DNA of 42,644 nucleotides from Actinomycetota bacterium (GCA_027730605.1 JAQCGN010000003.1:1-42644), one strand, 5' to 3'. Counted from the stretch's first letter, positions 32,392-41,245 are shown. Numbers and translations are program-made. Notes: generated by a model from the letters alone, not told the origin.

Positions 32392-32419
32392 CAGTATTAT
32401 CCAAATTTCAGGAGGCTAT

Positions 32420-33622
32420 ATGGCAAAAGTTTTATGTGTTCTTTATGACGATCCTGCAAACGGTGGCTACCCAACTAGTTATGCCAGAGACACTATTCCC
32501 ACAATCTCTCGTTACCCAGATGGACAAACATTACCCACTCCTCACGCAATTGATTTCAAACCAGGACAACTTCTTGGAAGTGTGACCGGTGAACTTGGTT
32601 TAAGAAAATATCTAGAAGGTCAAGGTCATGAATTTGTTGTTACCTCTGACAAAGATGGTCCTAATAGTGAATTTGAAAAACATCTTCACGATGCTGAAAT
32701 TGTCATCAGTCAACCATTTTGGCCAGCTTATTTAACGGCTGAAAGAATAGCAAAAGCTCCAAAACTGAAAATGGCATTAACTGCTGGTATTGGTTCTGAC
32801 CATGTTGATTTACAAGCTGCAATGGATAAAGGCTTAAGTGTTGTTGAAATCACCTACTGTAATTCCAATAGTGTGGCTGAACACATTGTGATGCAAATGC
32901 TCAGTTTGGTAAGAAACTACATTCCAAGCTACAAGCAAGTAATTGATGGTGGATGGAATATTGCCGATTGTGTAAGCCGCAGCTATGACATTGAGGGTAT
33001 GCATGTTGGAACAGTTGCAGCGGGACGAATCGGTTTAAGAGCACTTCGCTTACTTAAGCCTTTTGATGTTCACTTGCATTATTTTGATCGCCATCGTTTA
33101 CCTGAAAGTGTTGAAAAAGAACTCAACCTTACCTGGCACGACAGTGTGGAAAGTATGGTCAAAGTTGTTGACATCGTGACAATTAACTGTCCACTTCATC
33201 CAGAAACAGAACATCTATTTAATGATGAAATGATTTCTAAGATGAAAAAAGGAAGCTACATTGTTAACACTGCTCGAGGAAAGATTTGTGATCGAGATGC
33301 AATTGCTAGAGCATTAAAGAGTGGTCACTTAGCTGGTTATGCCGGAGATGTTTGGTTCCCACAACCTGCTCCTCAAGATCATCCATGGCGAACAATGCCA
33401 AATCATGGCATGACTCCACACATATCGGGAACAAGTTTGTCTGCTCAAGCCAGATATGCAGCTGGTGTTCGGGAAGTGTTGGAATGCTATTTCGAAAATC
33501 GTCCAATTCGTAACGAATACCTGGTTGTAAAAGATGGTGCCTTAGCTGGTGTGGGTGCACATAGTTATTCCAAAGGAAATGCCACCAAAGGATCAGAAGA
33601 AGCTGCCAAATTTAAGAAGTAA
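32420..33622 (+). CDS. fdh: NAD-dependent formate dehydrogenase (D-2-hydroxyacid dehydrogenase superfamily)
   Basis: MAKVLCVLYDDPANGGYPTSYARD, TAGIGSDHVDL, YCNSNSVAEH, HVGTVAAGRIG, YFDRHRLPESVEKELNLTWH, VNTARGKICDRDAIA, GYAGDVWFPQPAPQDHPWR, MTPHISGTSLSAQARYAAG; AGGAGG upstream of ATG. Confidence 0.96.
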   Translation: MAKVLCVLYDDPANGGYPTSYARDTIPTISRYPDGQTLPTPHAIDFKPGQLLGSVTGELGLRKYLEGQGHEFVVTSDKDGPNSEFEKHLHDAEIVISQPFWPAYLTAERIAKAPKLKMALTAGIGSDHVDLQAAMDKGLSVVEITYCNSNSVAEHIVMQMLSLVRNYIPSYKQVIDGGWNIADCVSRSYDIEGMHVGTVAAGRIGLRALRLLKPFDVHLHYFDRHRLPESVEKELNLTWHDSVESMVKVVDIVTINCPLHPETEHLFNDEMISKMKKGSYIVNTARGKICDRDAIARALKSGHLAGYAGDVWFPQPAPQDHPWRTMPNHGMTPHISGTSLSAQARYAAGVREVLECYFENRPIRNEYLVVKDGALAGVGAHSYSKGNATKGSEEAAKFKK

Positions 33623-33693
33623 ACACACACTTCTTAGAAATTAAGCCCCAGAGTACTTTTTTGGCTAAAAACCAAAAGAATTAATATGTCTAT

Positions 33694-34593
33694 ATGGATT
33701 TAGACAAAGTCATTCTTTACTATGGCTTCACCCCTATTTCTGACCCTCAAGCCATATTGTTGTGGCAAAAAACTCTATGTAAAAACTTCAATTTAAAAGG
33801 CAGAATACTTATTTCCACCCAAGGAATAAATGGCACCTTGGGTGGAAAAATGCAAGATTTAATGAAATACATTAAGGCCACACGGGAATATTCAAGTTTC
33901 GAAAAAATTGATTTTAAATGGTCGAAAGGCACCGGAAATGATTTCCCTAAATTAAAGATCAAAGTCAAAGACGAATTAGTTTCTTTCGGAAATCTTGATG
34001 AGATAAAAGTAAGTTCGAGAGGAATTGTTGGTGGAGGAATCCATCTTAAAGCTGAAGAAGTTTATAAATTAGTAGAACAACGTGGTCAAGAAGTGGTTTT
34101 CTTTGATGCTCGAAATACTTTTGAAGCCAAAGTGGGCAAATTTAAAAACGCTGTGGTTCCCAAGACAAATACTACGAGAGATTTTGTGAAAGAAATAGAA
34201 AGTGGAAAATACGATCATTTGAAAGATAAGGCTGTGGTTACCTACTGCACAGGTGGAATACGTTGTGAAATCTTGACAGTATTAATGAAGAATCGAGGCT
34301 TTAAAGAGGTTTACCAAATAAAAGGCGGCATCCTTCGTTATGCCAACACCTATGGTGATGATGGTTTATGGGAAGGTTCCCTATTTACTTTTGATGATCG
34401 CTTAACCCTTGAATTTAGTGATCACACTAAATTGATAGGAACTTGTGCTAGATGTAGTAACAAATCAAAGTCTTTTAGAAACTGTCTCAACGATAATTGT
34501 CATCAATTAGTGTTGTTGTGTGATGAGTGTTATGCCAACCACAAGGGACTTGCTTGCAAACATGATCGTGAAACAAAAACACTTACGAATTAG
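33694..34593 (+). CDS. trhO: Rhodanese-domain tRNA uridine hydroxylase (TrhO/YceA family)
   Basis: 299 aa; ISTQGINGTLGG, FDARNTFEAKVGKFKNAVVP, YCTGGIRCE, C-terminal Cys cluster CARCSNKSKSFRNCLNDNCHQLVLLCDECYANHKGLAC. Confidence 0.92.
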   Translation: MDLDKVILYYGFTPISDPQAILLWQKTLCKNFNLKGRILISTQGINGTLGGKMQDLMKYIKATREYSSFEKIDFKWSKGTGNDFPKLKIKVKDELVSFGNLDEIKVSSRGIVGGGIHLKAEEVYKLVEQRGQEVVFFDARNTFEAKVGKFKNAVVPKTNTTRDFVKEIESGKYDHLKDKAVVTYCTGGIRCEILTVLMKNRGFKEVYQIKGGILRYANTYGDDGLWEGSLFTFDDRLTLEFSDHTKLIGTCARCSNKSKSFRNCLNDNCHQLVLLCDECYANHKGLACKHDRETKTLTN

Positions 34594-34603
34594 TGGGATA
34601 GCC

Positions 34604-35566
34604 CTAGCTCCAAACTGGATTGAGTGCTTTATTTCCCTTCAATATTTCTAACGCATTGCTTGCTGCAGTAGTTGCCATAGCGGTTCTAGTTTCAACTGTG
34701 GCTGAACCTAAATGAGGAATAAGAACTGCGTTATCAAGGGATAAAAGTTTTGAATTGACCGTTGGTTCATTCTCATACACATCAAGTCCTGCCCCGGCAA
34801 TTTCTTTATTGATCAAAGCATTAGCAAGTGCTTCTTCATCCACAATTGGGCCACGTGCAGTGTTAACTAAATAAGCAGACTTTTTCATCTTCTTTAACTG
34901 TGCTTCTGCTATTAAATGATGGGTTTCTTTTGAATATGGACAATGTATTGAAACCACATCACTTAAAGAAAGTAGCTCATCTAAAGTAACAAACTTTGCA
35001 CCTAAGGACTGTTCTAGTTTTTCATCCATTCTGTTTCTTCTGGTGTAGATAATGTTCATTCCAAAGCTTTGTGCTCTTTGGGCAGTAGCTATACCAATTT
35101 GTCCCATCCCAATAATTCCTAAAGTCCTGTTTTGAATTCCAGTTCCTAACATGTAAAACATTCCCCAAGCCCATGGTTCTTGGTTTCTTATAACACGCTC
35201 ACCTTCAGCAAGTCTTCGGGTAGTCATCAATATAAGTGCCATGGCGATATCTGCAGTTGCATCAGTTAAAACACCTGGTGTATTTGTGACCATAATATTT
35301 TTTTCTTTACAAGCATTCACATCAATATTGTTATATCCCACGGCAACATTACAAACCGCTTTTAATTGAGAACCAGATTTATTTAAAACTTCTTCATCAA
35401 TTTTTTCAGTTAACAATGAAACGATTACTTCAGCACCTATCACTCTTTTTAAAAGCTCTTCTCTGGGCATTGGTGTTTCTTTATCCCAAGCCAGAACTTC
35501 ATGAACTGATTTTAGGGAATCAAGTGCAACTTGAGGGATTTTCCCGGTGACAACTATTTTTGCCAC
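34604..35566 (-). CDS. D-2-hydroxyacid dehydrogenase, glyoxylate/hydroxypyruvate reductase-like
   Basis: 320 aa; AVGYNNIDVNACKEKNIMVTNTPGVLTDATADIAMALIL, LGIIGMGQIGIATAQRA, VNTARGPIVDEEALANAL, IPHLGSATVETRTAM. Confidence 0.92.
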   Translation of the reverse strand: MAKIVVTGKIPQVALDSLKSVHEVLAWDKETPMPREELLKRVIGAEVIVSLLTEKIDEEVLNKSGSQLKAVCNVAVGYNNIDVNACKEKNIMVTNTPGVLTDATADIAMALILMTTRRLAEGERVIRNQEPWAWGMFYMLGTGIQNRTLGIIGMGQIGIATAQRAQSFGMNIIYTRRNRMDEKLEQSLGAKFVTLDELLSLSDVVSIHCPYSKETHHLIAEAQLKKMKKSAYLVNTARGPIVDEEALANALINKEIAGAGLDVYENEPTVNSKLLSLDNAVLIPHLGSATVETRTAMATTAASNALEILKGNKALNPVWS

Positions 35567-35567
35567 G

Positions 35568-36758
35568 CTATGCGATCCACTTACCCATCAGACCAAGTCC
35601 TTCTTCGATTTGATCTTTGTTAATACCGGAAAAAGCAAGCCGGATATATTTTCTTTTTTCATCATTTTGTGGTCGACCAAAATGCAATCTAGTGCAAAAT
35701 GAAACTCCTGTTTTATGTAAAGCATCTTGCGCAAAATCTGCTAATTCAGTGAAACCTTTTCGTTGCATGGCTTCAGTGACATCTGGAAACAGATAAAAGC
35801 CTGCATTAGGAGAATGAACACTTACTCCAGGCATTTTATTTAACAATTCAACAGCAACATCTCGTCTTTCTTTCAAAGTGTTTAACATAACGGGAACATG
35901 AGACTGATCACCAGTTATTGCCTCTACTCCACCGTATTGCACAAAATGGGTTGTACAAGATTCATCATTTGTGTTCAACTTAGAAATATTGTTAGCAAGC
36001 TCAAGTGGTGCGATTGCAGCACCTAGTCTCCAACCAGTCATAGCAAATTTTTTAGAAAATGTGTATAAAATAATAGTTCGATCAATCATGCCAGGTAATT
36101 GCGCTATTGATTTCGATGTACCACCAAAGCGCATTTCAAAGTATGCCTCATCAGACAGCACCCAAAGATTATTTTTGATAATAATTTCAGCTAGAGCTTC
36201 TCGTTCTTGATCAGTTGACTCAGCACCATTTGGGTTTTGCAAATCGTTATAAACTATGGCTTTTGTTTTTGGAGTGATAAGTGATTTTATTTGTTCTAAA
36301 TCAATATTAAATCCTGTTTCAGATGGAATGTATCGATAAGGCTTGGCAATACCACCGAAGTAATCAATTTGACTTTCATATATTGGATATCCAGGATTTG
36401 GGTAAAGAACTTCATCACCTGGGTTCATAATGGTCTGAATAAATTTTGTAATAACAGGTTTTCCACCAGGCTGTACTACCACATTTGCTACATCAAATTT
36501 AAGGTTTCTTCTGCTTCCAACATCTTCTGCAAGTGCTTCTCGTAGTTGAAGAATTCCTGCGGCTGGACAATATCCAGTTTTACCATCAGTGATTGCTTTG
36601 TTCATTGCTTCCACAATATTTTTAGCTGTAGGAATATTTAAATCACCAAGATGAAACGGATAAATTTTATTTCCTTTAGCATTCCATTCAGCAGCAGCTA
36701 AAGAAACTGCAAAAGCGGTTTCGGTGCCTAAATTTGCTCTTCTGGTTGCCAATTGCAT
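35568..36758 (-). CDS. PLP-dependent class I/II aminotransferase
   Basis: 396 aa; TGYCPAAGILQLREALAED, YPNPGYPIYESQIDYFGG, VYNDLQNPNGAEST, LSDEAYFEMRF, YTFSKKFAMTGWRLGAAIA. Confidence 0.92.
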   Translation of the reverse strand: MQLATRRANLGTETAFAVSLAAAEWNAKGNKIYPFHLGDLNIPTAKNIVEAMNKAITDGKTGYCPAAGILQLREALAEDVGSRRNLKFDVANVVVQPGGKPVITKFIQTIMNPGDEVLYPNPGYPIYESQIDYFGGIAKPYRYIPSETGFNIDLEQIKSLITPKTKAIVYNDLQNPNGAESTDQEREALAEIIIKNNLWVLSDEAYFEMRFGGTSKSIAQLPGMIDRTIILYTFSKKFAMTGWRLGAAIAPLELANNISKLNTNDESCTTHFVQYGGVEAITGDQSHVPVMLNTLKERRDVAVELLNKMPGVSVHSPNAGFYLFPDVTEAMQRKGFTELADFAQDALHKTGVSFCTRLHFGRPQNDEKRKYIRLAFSGINKDQIEEGLGLMGKWIA

Positions 36759-36871
36759 AATGAGATCCTAAATGTGAAAAGTGTCTGCTAAACCCTAGCA
36801 CTCAAGTATTTAATTTTTAAGGGATAAAGTACTTAAACAAGTTTCACTATATGGAATAGATTAAAGAAGTA

Positions 36872-38362
36872 TCAGTATCCAGCCATTGATAACAACTCAT
36901 TGGAACTAAACGCAAACACGTTTAAGTCCAGCCCGCCTCGTGGAATTCCATATCGGGGACCGTCTCCTCGGTCGGTGTATTGCCAGAAAGTCCAATTCAA
37001 ATCACATGCTGAAGAACTCCACACAGTTCTAGAACATCCACCAGAAGGAGTTGAGGCCGGATTTGAGGTTTGCGAATAATTTGCTACCCACAAATAATTA
37101 TTTGCTAAAGAAGAATTTGTTAAATAGGACCTTATAAAATTAAGGTTTGAATAAATAATTGGAGTCTTTCCGGTTCGTTCTTTAACTCTGGCAGTAAATC
37201 CTAAAGAAAAATTAGTAACAACTGCAGCACTTGTCCCAGATGGTCTAGAGAAAGATTCGACATCTAACACAATTGGTAGAACTCCGGGAACTAATCCTCC
37301 TAAAGAAATCAAATGATCAATTGGTAAATCTGCTTGTTGCTGTCCGACACTAAATGCTGCATCAGCACTTATCCCCCGAGGAATTAGTGCTGCATGATAA
37401 ATACCAGTTAATAATCCTGCTTCTCTTGCCGCGGGAAAATCAATAGATGACCAATATTTTGCAGGAGCAGCACCTAAGGGATGAGAATCTGTTCCTTTAA
37501 CAAAAATAAATCTCACACCAGCGTCATACATTTTTATGAAATTAATTGGTTGATTTCCAGAATGTTGCCAACGAGATATATCTGAACCAAGAATTCGATC
37601 TCCTGGACCAACTCTGGCAGAAGGATTTGCTCTATTTCTAGCTAAACCAGCTAAAACAAGTTTTTTAAGGATTGCTTCTTGGGCTGCCACGATTTTCTTT
37701 ATTTTTTCTGCTTCTTCAGCAGCTTTTGCTCGAACATTAGTTAACTCAACAACAATCTCAGCAGATCTAGCTTTTTTCTCCGAAATATCTTTTTCTCGGA
37801 CCTCTAATTCTTTTTCCTTAATTACAAGAGCAGCTTTATCGTCGTTTAATTCTTTAATTATTTTGCTGCTATTAGTTAAAAGTGCTTGCAATGAAGCAAA
37901 AGTTGCTAAGGCCTCATTTGAATCCGCGGAGGACAATATTGCTTCCACTAAGTAAAGTTCTTGTTGAGTGCCATCAATAAAGGTGGCTCGAACTAAATCA
38001 TCAATTTGGGCTTGGACCCTGCTGATCTCAGCTGTAAGTGCATTTATTTCAGAAATGATTTGATCACGTTGTCTTTGGGCTTCTTCTAATTCGGCCCTGA
38101 TTTTCTTATCTTCAGCAACTGCTGCGTTTAGTTCGTCTGTAGTTTTTTTCAATACTTCTTGAGCTGCAGCTAGTTCTTTTTTGGTGGCAGCAACTTCTGC
38201 TCGAGCGTTATCAATTTCGGCATCACGGGGGAAAGAAACACCGGTGGCCGTGGTGGTGTGGGTGAAGGCAACGACCAAGAAAATGATGAAAACTTGTTTG
38301 AGCAATCGAATTTTTAGTCCCACCCTTAACACTATGCCACATCCGACTTTTAATGTTTGCAT
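36872..38362 (-). CDS. Secreted coiled-coil protein with C-terminal GH25 muramidase domain
   Basis: 496 aa; signal-like N-terminus, long heptad-rich Ala/Glu/Lys region, then ILGSDISRWQHSGNQPINF, VRFIFVKGTDS, LPIVLDVESF, WTFWQYTDRGDGPRYGIPRGGLDLNVF; exact start uncertain. Confidence 0.88.
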   Translation of the reverse strand: MQTLKVGCGIVLRVGLKIRLLKQVFIIFLVVAFTHTTTATGVSFPRDAEIDNARAEVAATKKELAAAQEVLKKTTDELNAAVAEDKKIRAELEEAQRQRDQIISEINALTAEISRVQAQIDDLVRATFIDGTQQELYLVEAILSSADSNEALATFASLQALLTNSSKIIKELNDDKAALVIKEKELEVREKDISEKKARSAEIVVELTNVRAKAAEEAEKIKKIVAAQEAILKKLVLAGLARNRANPSARVGPGDRILGSDISRWQHSGNQPINFIKMYDAGVRFIFVKGTDSHPLGAAPAKYWSSIDFPAAREAGLLTGIYHAALIPRGISADAAFSVGQQQADLPIDHLISLGGLVPGVLPIVLDVESFSRPSGTSAAVVTNFSLGFTARVKERTGKTPIIYSNLNFIRSYLTNSSLANNYLWVANYSQTSNPASTPSGGCSRTVWSSSACDLNWTFWQYTDRGDGPRYGIPRGGLDLNVFAFSSNELLSMAGY

Positions 38363-38435
38363 GTTGAATTTGTGGGAAATCTTTCATTTTCATGCCAAGA
38401 TATATATGAAAGCATTACTGATGAAGGAGTGTTAA

Positions 38436-38549
38436 ATGGGTGAAAAATCCAAAGGCCAGGTAAATAAGAAGAAGCCTGCTGCCAAATCATTGAAAGAAAA
38501 AAGAGCAGCTAAACAAGAAAAGAAAGCTAATAAGCAAAATCAGGGATAA
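38436..38549 (+). CDS. Small basic protein, 37 aa (not in supplied ORF track)
   Basis: Own translation MGEKSKGQVNKKKPAAKSLKEKRAAKQEKKANKQNQG*; strong GAAGGAG RBS just upstream; its own divergent intergenic slot. Confidence 0.7.
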   Translation: MGEKSKGQVNKKKPAAKSLKEKRAAKQEKKANKQNQG

Positions 38550-38556
38550 ATTTTAA

Positions 38557-39534
38557 TTATTTTTCAACTGCAACTGGTTCTGCTGCTGGTGTAGCAGGAT
38601 CGGTTGCTGCTGGTGCAGGATCTACTTTCCACGCTCTTCTTTGTAGCCATGTGACAGGGTTTATTTTCTCGTCTTTAGAATTGTGTGTTTCAAAGTGAAG
38701 ATGTGATCCTGTGGTGTGACCTGAAGCGCCAACTAAACCAATCTTGTCTCCAACTTCTAGCACTTGACCTTTTTTAGCAATTCTTTTTGACATGTGTGCA
38801 TACCAAGATGTTGTGCCATCAGCATGTTTCAAAATAATTAAGCGACCGTAAGCATGTTGCCATCCAGCAAAAGTAACTTTTCCTGGAACAACTGCTTTAA
38901 TAACAGTTCCTCTAGGTGCACGAATATCAATACCAGCGTGTCTTCGCCCAGCCCAACGTCTTCCTTTTTGGTTGTAAACTGCAGATATTTCACCAACTAC
39001 CGGCATTCGATAAGGCAAAGATCTACTTGAAGTACCGCGAGCAGGTTGCTTGCCACGTTGACCTTCAGGAATTACGGTTGCTACTTGTTCAGGATTAAGT
39101 TGTGCGATAACTTCTTCAGAGGTTGCTTCGTCATATTCTTTTTCAGATTTATTGGCAGCTCTTTCTGATTCCAAAGAAATAAAAATTTCGTTCCAACCAA
39201 TTGGTCCAACTGATGTGCCATCTTCACTGTCACCGTTTTCGGCATAAAATCTTTTGACCGCCCGAGTTGTTGCTGGTCCGTATTTTCCATTTGCCACTGG
39301 AATGTCATAACCAAGTTCAATGAAAGCTTGTTGCATTTTTTTAACAGCTTTGTTTTCGACTCCGGTTCGAAGGGCGGAAGCACCCGGATAGTCAGGAATC
39401 CCCTCGGCATAAGCCGGAGGAACTGAGATTGTGCTGGCCAGAAGTCCCGTAATAGTCAGGGTAACCAGGCGTCTTGGAAGGCGCATAGTAAAAGACCCTA
39501 CCAATAAACCGCTGTTTATGGGCATCCAAGGCAC
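38557..39534 (-). CDS. Secreted M23 family peptidase with N-terminal peptidoglycan-binding domain (likely start 39486)
   Basis: PG-binding NKAVKKMQQAFIELGYDIPVANGKYGPATTRAVKRF; M23 motifs RRHAGIDIRAPRGTVIKAV, GRLIILKHADGTTSWYAHMS, GHTTGSHLHFET; signal peptide from MRLPRRLVTLTITGLLAS. Confidence 0.93.
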   Translation of the reverse strand: MPWMPINSGLLVGSFTMRLPRRLVTLTITGLLASTISVPPAYAEGIPDYPGASALRTGVENKAVKKMQQAFIELGYDIPVANGKYGPATTRAVKRFYAENGDSEDGTSVGPIGWNEIFISLESERAANKSEKEYDEATSEEVIAQLNPEQVATVIPEGQRGKQPARGTSSRSLPYRMPVVGEISAVYNQKGRRWAGRRHAGIDIRAPRGTVIKAVVPGKVTFAGWQHAYGRLIILKHADGTTSWYAHMSKRIAKKGQVLEVGDKIGLVGASGHTTGSHLHFETHNSKDEKINPVTWLQRRAWKVDPAPAATDPATPAAEPVAVEK

Positions 39535-39541
39535 GCTTGGA
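39501..39541 (-). promoter_or_regulatory. Two tandem hairpins in the putative leader of the M23 peptidase gene
   Basis: TCCAAG-gcacg-CTTGGA (39525-39541) and ccaATAAAC-cgct-GTTTATggg (39501-39522), between the upstream stop codon (39550) and likely ATG (39486). Confidence 0.45.
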
Positions 39542-39549
39542 GTGGAAAA

Positions 39550-40398
39550 CTAGGGTTTGATGCTTACCTCGAGGCGATTTGAGTCATCATCTGCACAGCC
39601 ATTGCTCATTGGTACCTCAAGTACACCTTTAACCCCTTTTAGTACCACTGCTCCTGCAGAAACGATTGCGGTAACGTGCACACTTTGACCTGTTTCAAAG
39701 CAACCTACGGGTGAAGAGGTTGTGGAATAAAGTTTTTTGTCAGGTGACTGATATTTACCTGTGGTCGCTATCAAAGATTTCGTGTTATTCCCACCAGCAA
39801 CATTGGTAACAACTAGTTGCATGATCCATCGCCCTAGAGAATCTTGATAAACGGTGCCAGAGTCAATTTGGACACCTTTGCCCCAATAAACAGCCTTAAT
39901 GTCATTGGCATATTGCCATGTGGTTTTTGGTAAAGCCATCACACGAGAAGAAATATTTACTTTACTTCCCCCGCTGGAGGTAATTGACCAAGAAGTAATT
40001 TTTCCTGATTTGTTGAATTTAAAATTTGTGTAAGTTCCAGAAAAACCCGGTGCAGCAGTGGTAAGAACTACTTTGCCATTTGTTATTTTGGCACTACCTG
40101 GTGCGGCATTAGCAGGAATGTTTCCCAAAGGTCTTCCCACAGTAGATATCGATCTCATATATTTTTCTGTCGAATAATAGTTTTGAATCATTTCCACAGC
40201 TAGATTGGCTGAACCTGCAAGGTGTTTGCGGGAAATCTTTATGGAATCAGGATTACTCGAGGCAACTGCCTTAAAAACTGCAGAAACTTTTGCTTGTTGT
40301 GCTTTTGTTAAGCCTGTTGCTCCTTGCGCTGGGGTCAAACCAGATACGACAAGTAGCGAGGTCAAAAGAAGCGAAGTCACTTTTAGGTGTTTGATCAT
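39550..40398 (-). CDS. Secreted hypothetical protein
   Basis: 282 aa; signal peptide MIKHLKVTSLLLTSLLVVSGLTPAQGATG; no family recognised. Confidence 0.8.
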   Translation of the reverse strand: MIKHLKVTSLLLTSLLVVSGLTPAQGATGLTKAQQAKVSAVFKAVASSNPDSIKISRKHLAGSANLAVEMIQNYYSTEKYMRSISTVGRPLGNIPANAAPGSAKITNGKVVLTTAAPGFSGTYTNFKFNKSGKITSWSITSSGGSKVNISSRVMALPKTTWQYANDIKAVYWGKGVQIDSGTVYQDSLGRWIMQLVVTNVAGGNNTKSLIATTGKYQSPDKKLYSTTSSPVGCFETGQSVHVTAIVSAGAVVLKGVKGVLEVPMSNGCADDDSNRLEVSIKP

Positions 40399-40474
40399 GA
40401 TAAAGATGTTACTCCCGTGGTTTAGACTTTGCCAAGAAGCACCACCTAATCAGATGCATTAGATTTATTCTTAC

Positions 40475-41245
40475 TTGAGAGGAACTATCCCCAGATTTAT
40501 GCTAAAAATAGCCCCCTTACCTGAGAAAGTCATATCTGATTTAGAAATATTTCAGTTCTACCCATGGCCAAATAAGCCATGGATCAGAGCCAGCATGATC
40601 CAAACACTTGATGGGAACATAAAAGATCAAAATGATGCAACAGAACTAATCAGCACCGATTCTGACAAACAAATTTTTAGACTGTTAAGACAACTTAGTG
40701 AAGTAATTTTGGTTGGTTCAATTACTGCTCAATCTGCTCCTTATTTAAACATTAAAATAAACACCTCAAATCAAGAGTTAAGAAAAAAATTACGATTACC
40801 AAAAAAACCAAGATTGGCAGTAGTTTCAAATAGATTAAATTTTACCAAAGACTGGTTAAAATCAAGAGTTGATGAAGAACAACCTTTGATTTACACCCAT
40901 CAAGGTAATGAATTAAATATTGAACCATTTCTTGGTTTAGCAGAATTTGTTTTTTGTGGCCAAAAAGAAGTTGATCTAAAAAGTGTTAAGCAAGATCTAG
41001 TCAGAAGAGCTTATAAAAGAATATTGTGTGAAGGTGGACCTACTTTGTTGAATGGTTTATTGCAAGCAAATCTATTAGATGAGATAGATTTATCAATTGT
41101 GGCAAAATTATCGCAGAATTCGAAAATCACAAACATAGTTTCAGATGCTAACCTTAAAGTCCCAATTAATTTCAAAACAATTCATGTTTTGCATGAAAAT
41201 CAAACTGTTTTTTTAAGATACTTAACCGAAGGACATAAATTTTAA
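40475..41245 (+). CDS. RibD C-terminal-domain / dihydrofolate reductase-like reductase
   Basis: 256 aa; PWIRASMIQTLDGNIKDQNDATELISTDSDKQIFRLLRQLSEVILVGSITA, ILCEGGPTLLNGLLQANLLDEIDL; start may be the ATG at 40499. Confidence 0.85.
   Translation: MRGTIPRFMLKIAPLPEKVISDLEIFQFYPWPNKPWIRASMIQTLDGNIKDQNDATELISTDSDKQIFRLLRQLSEVILVGSITAQSAPYLNIKINTSNQELRKKLRLPKKPRLAVVSNRLNFTKDWLKSRVDEEQPLIYTHQGNELNIEPFLGLAEFVFCGQKEVDLKSVKQDLVRRAYKRILCEGGPTLLNGLLQANLLDEIDLSIVAKLSQNSKITNIVSDANLKVPINFKTIHVLHENQTVFLRYLTEGHKF

Noticed and set aside
32298-32419. Possible attachment-site duplication of the tRNA-Val 3' end marking an integrated island
   Set aside because: I looked for a repeat of ggaggttcgagtcctctatcgacc downstream and saw only short chance matches such as gttcgag; no integrase is present.
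33645-33680. Weak hairpin TTTTGG-CTAAAAA-CCAAAA after the FDH gene
   Set aside because: Low GC stem and no clear U-tract; cannot be separated from background in AT-rich DNA.
38240-38265. GTG-rich run (gtggccgtggtggtgtgggtg) in the GH25 gene
   Set aside because: Encodes a Thr/Val-rich signal-peptide region (FTHTTTATG) in the protein; too short and imperfect to call a tandem repeat.
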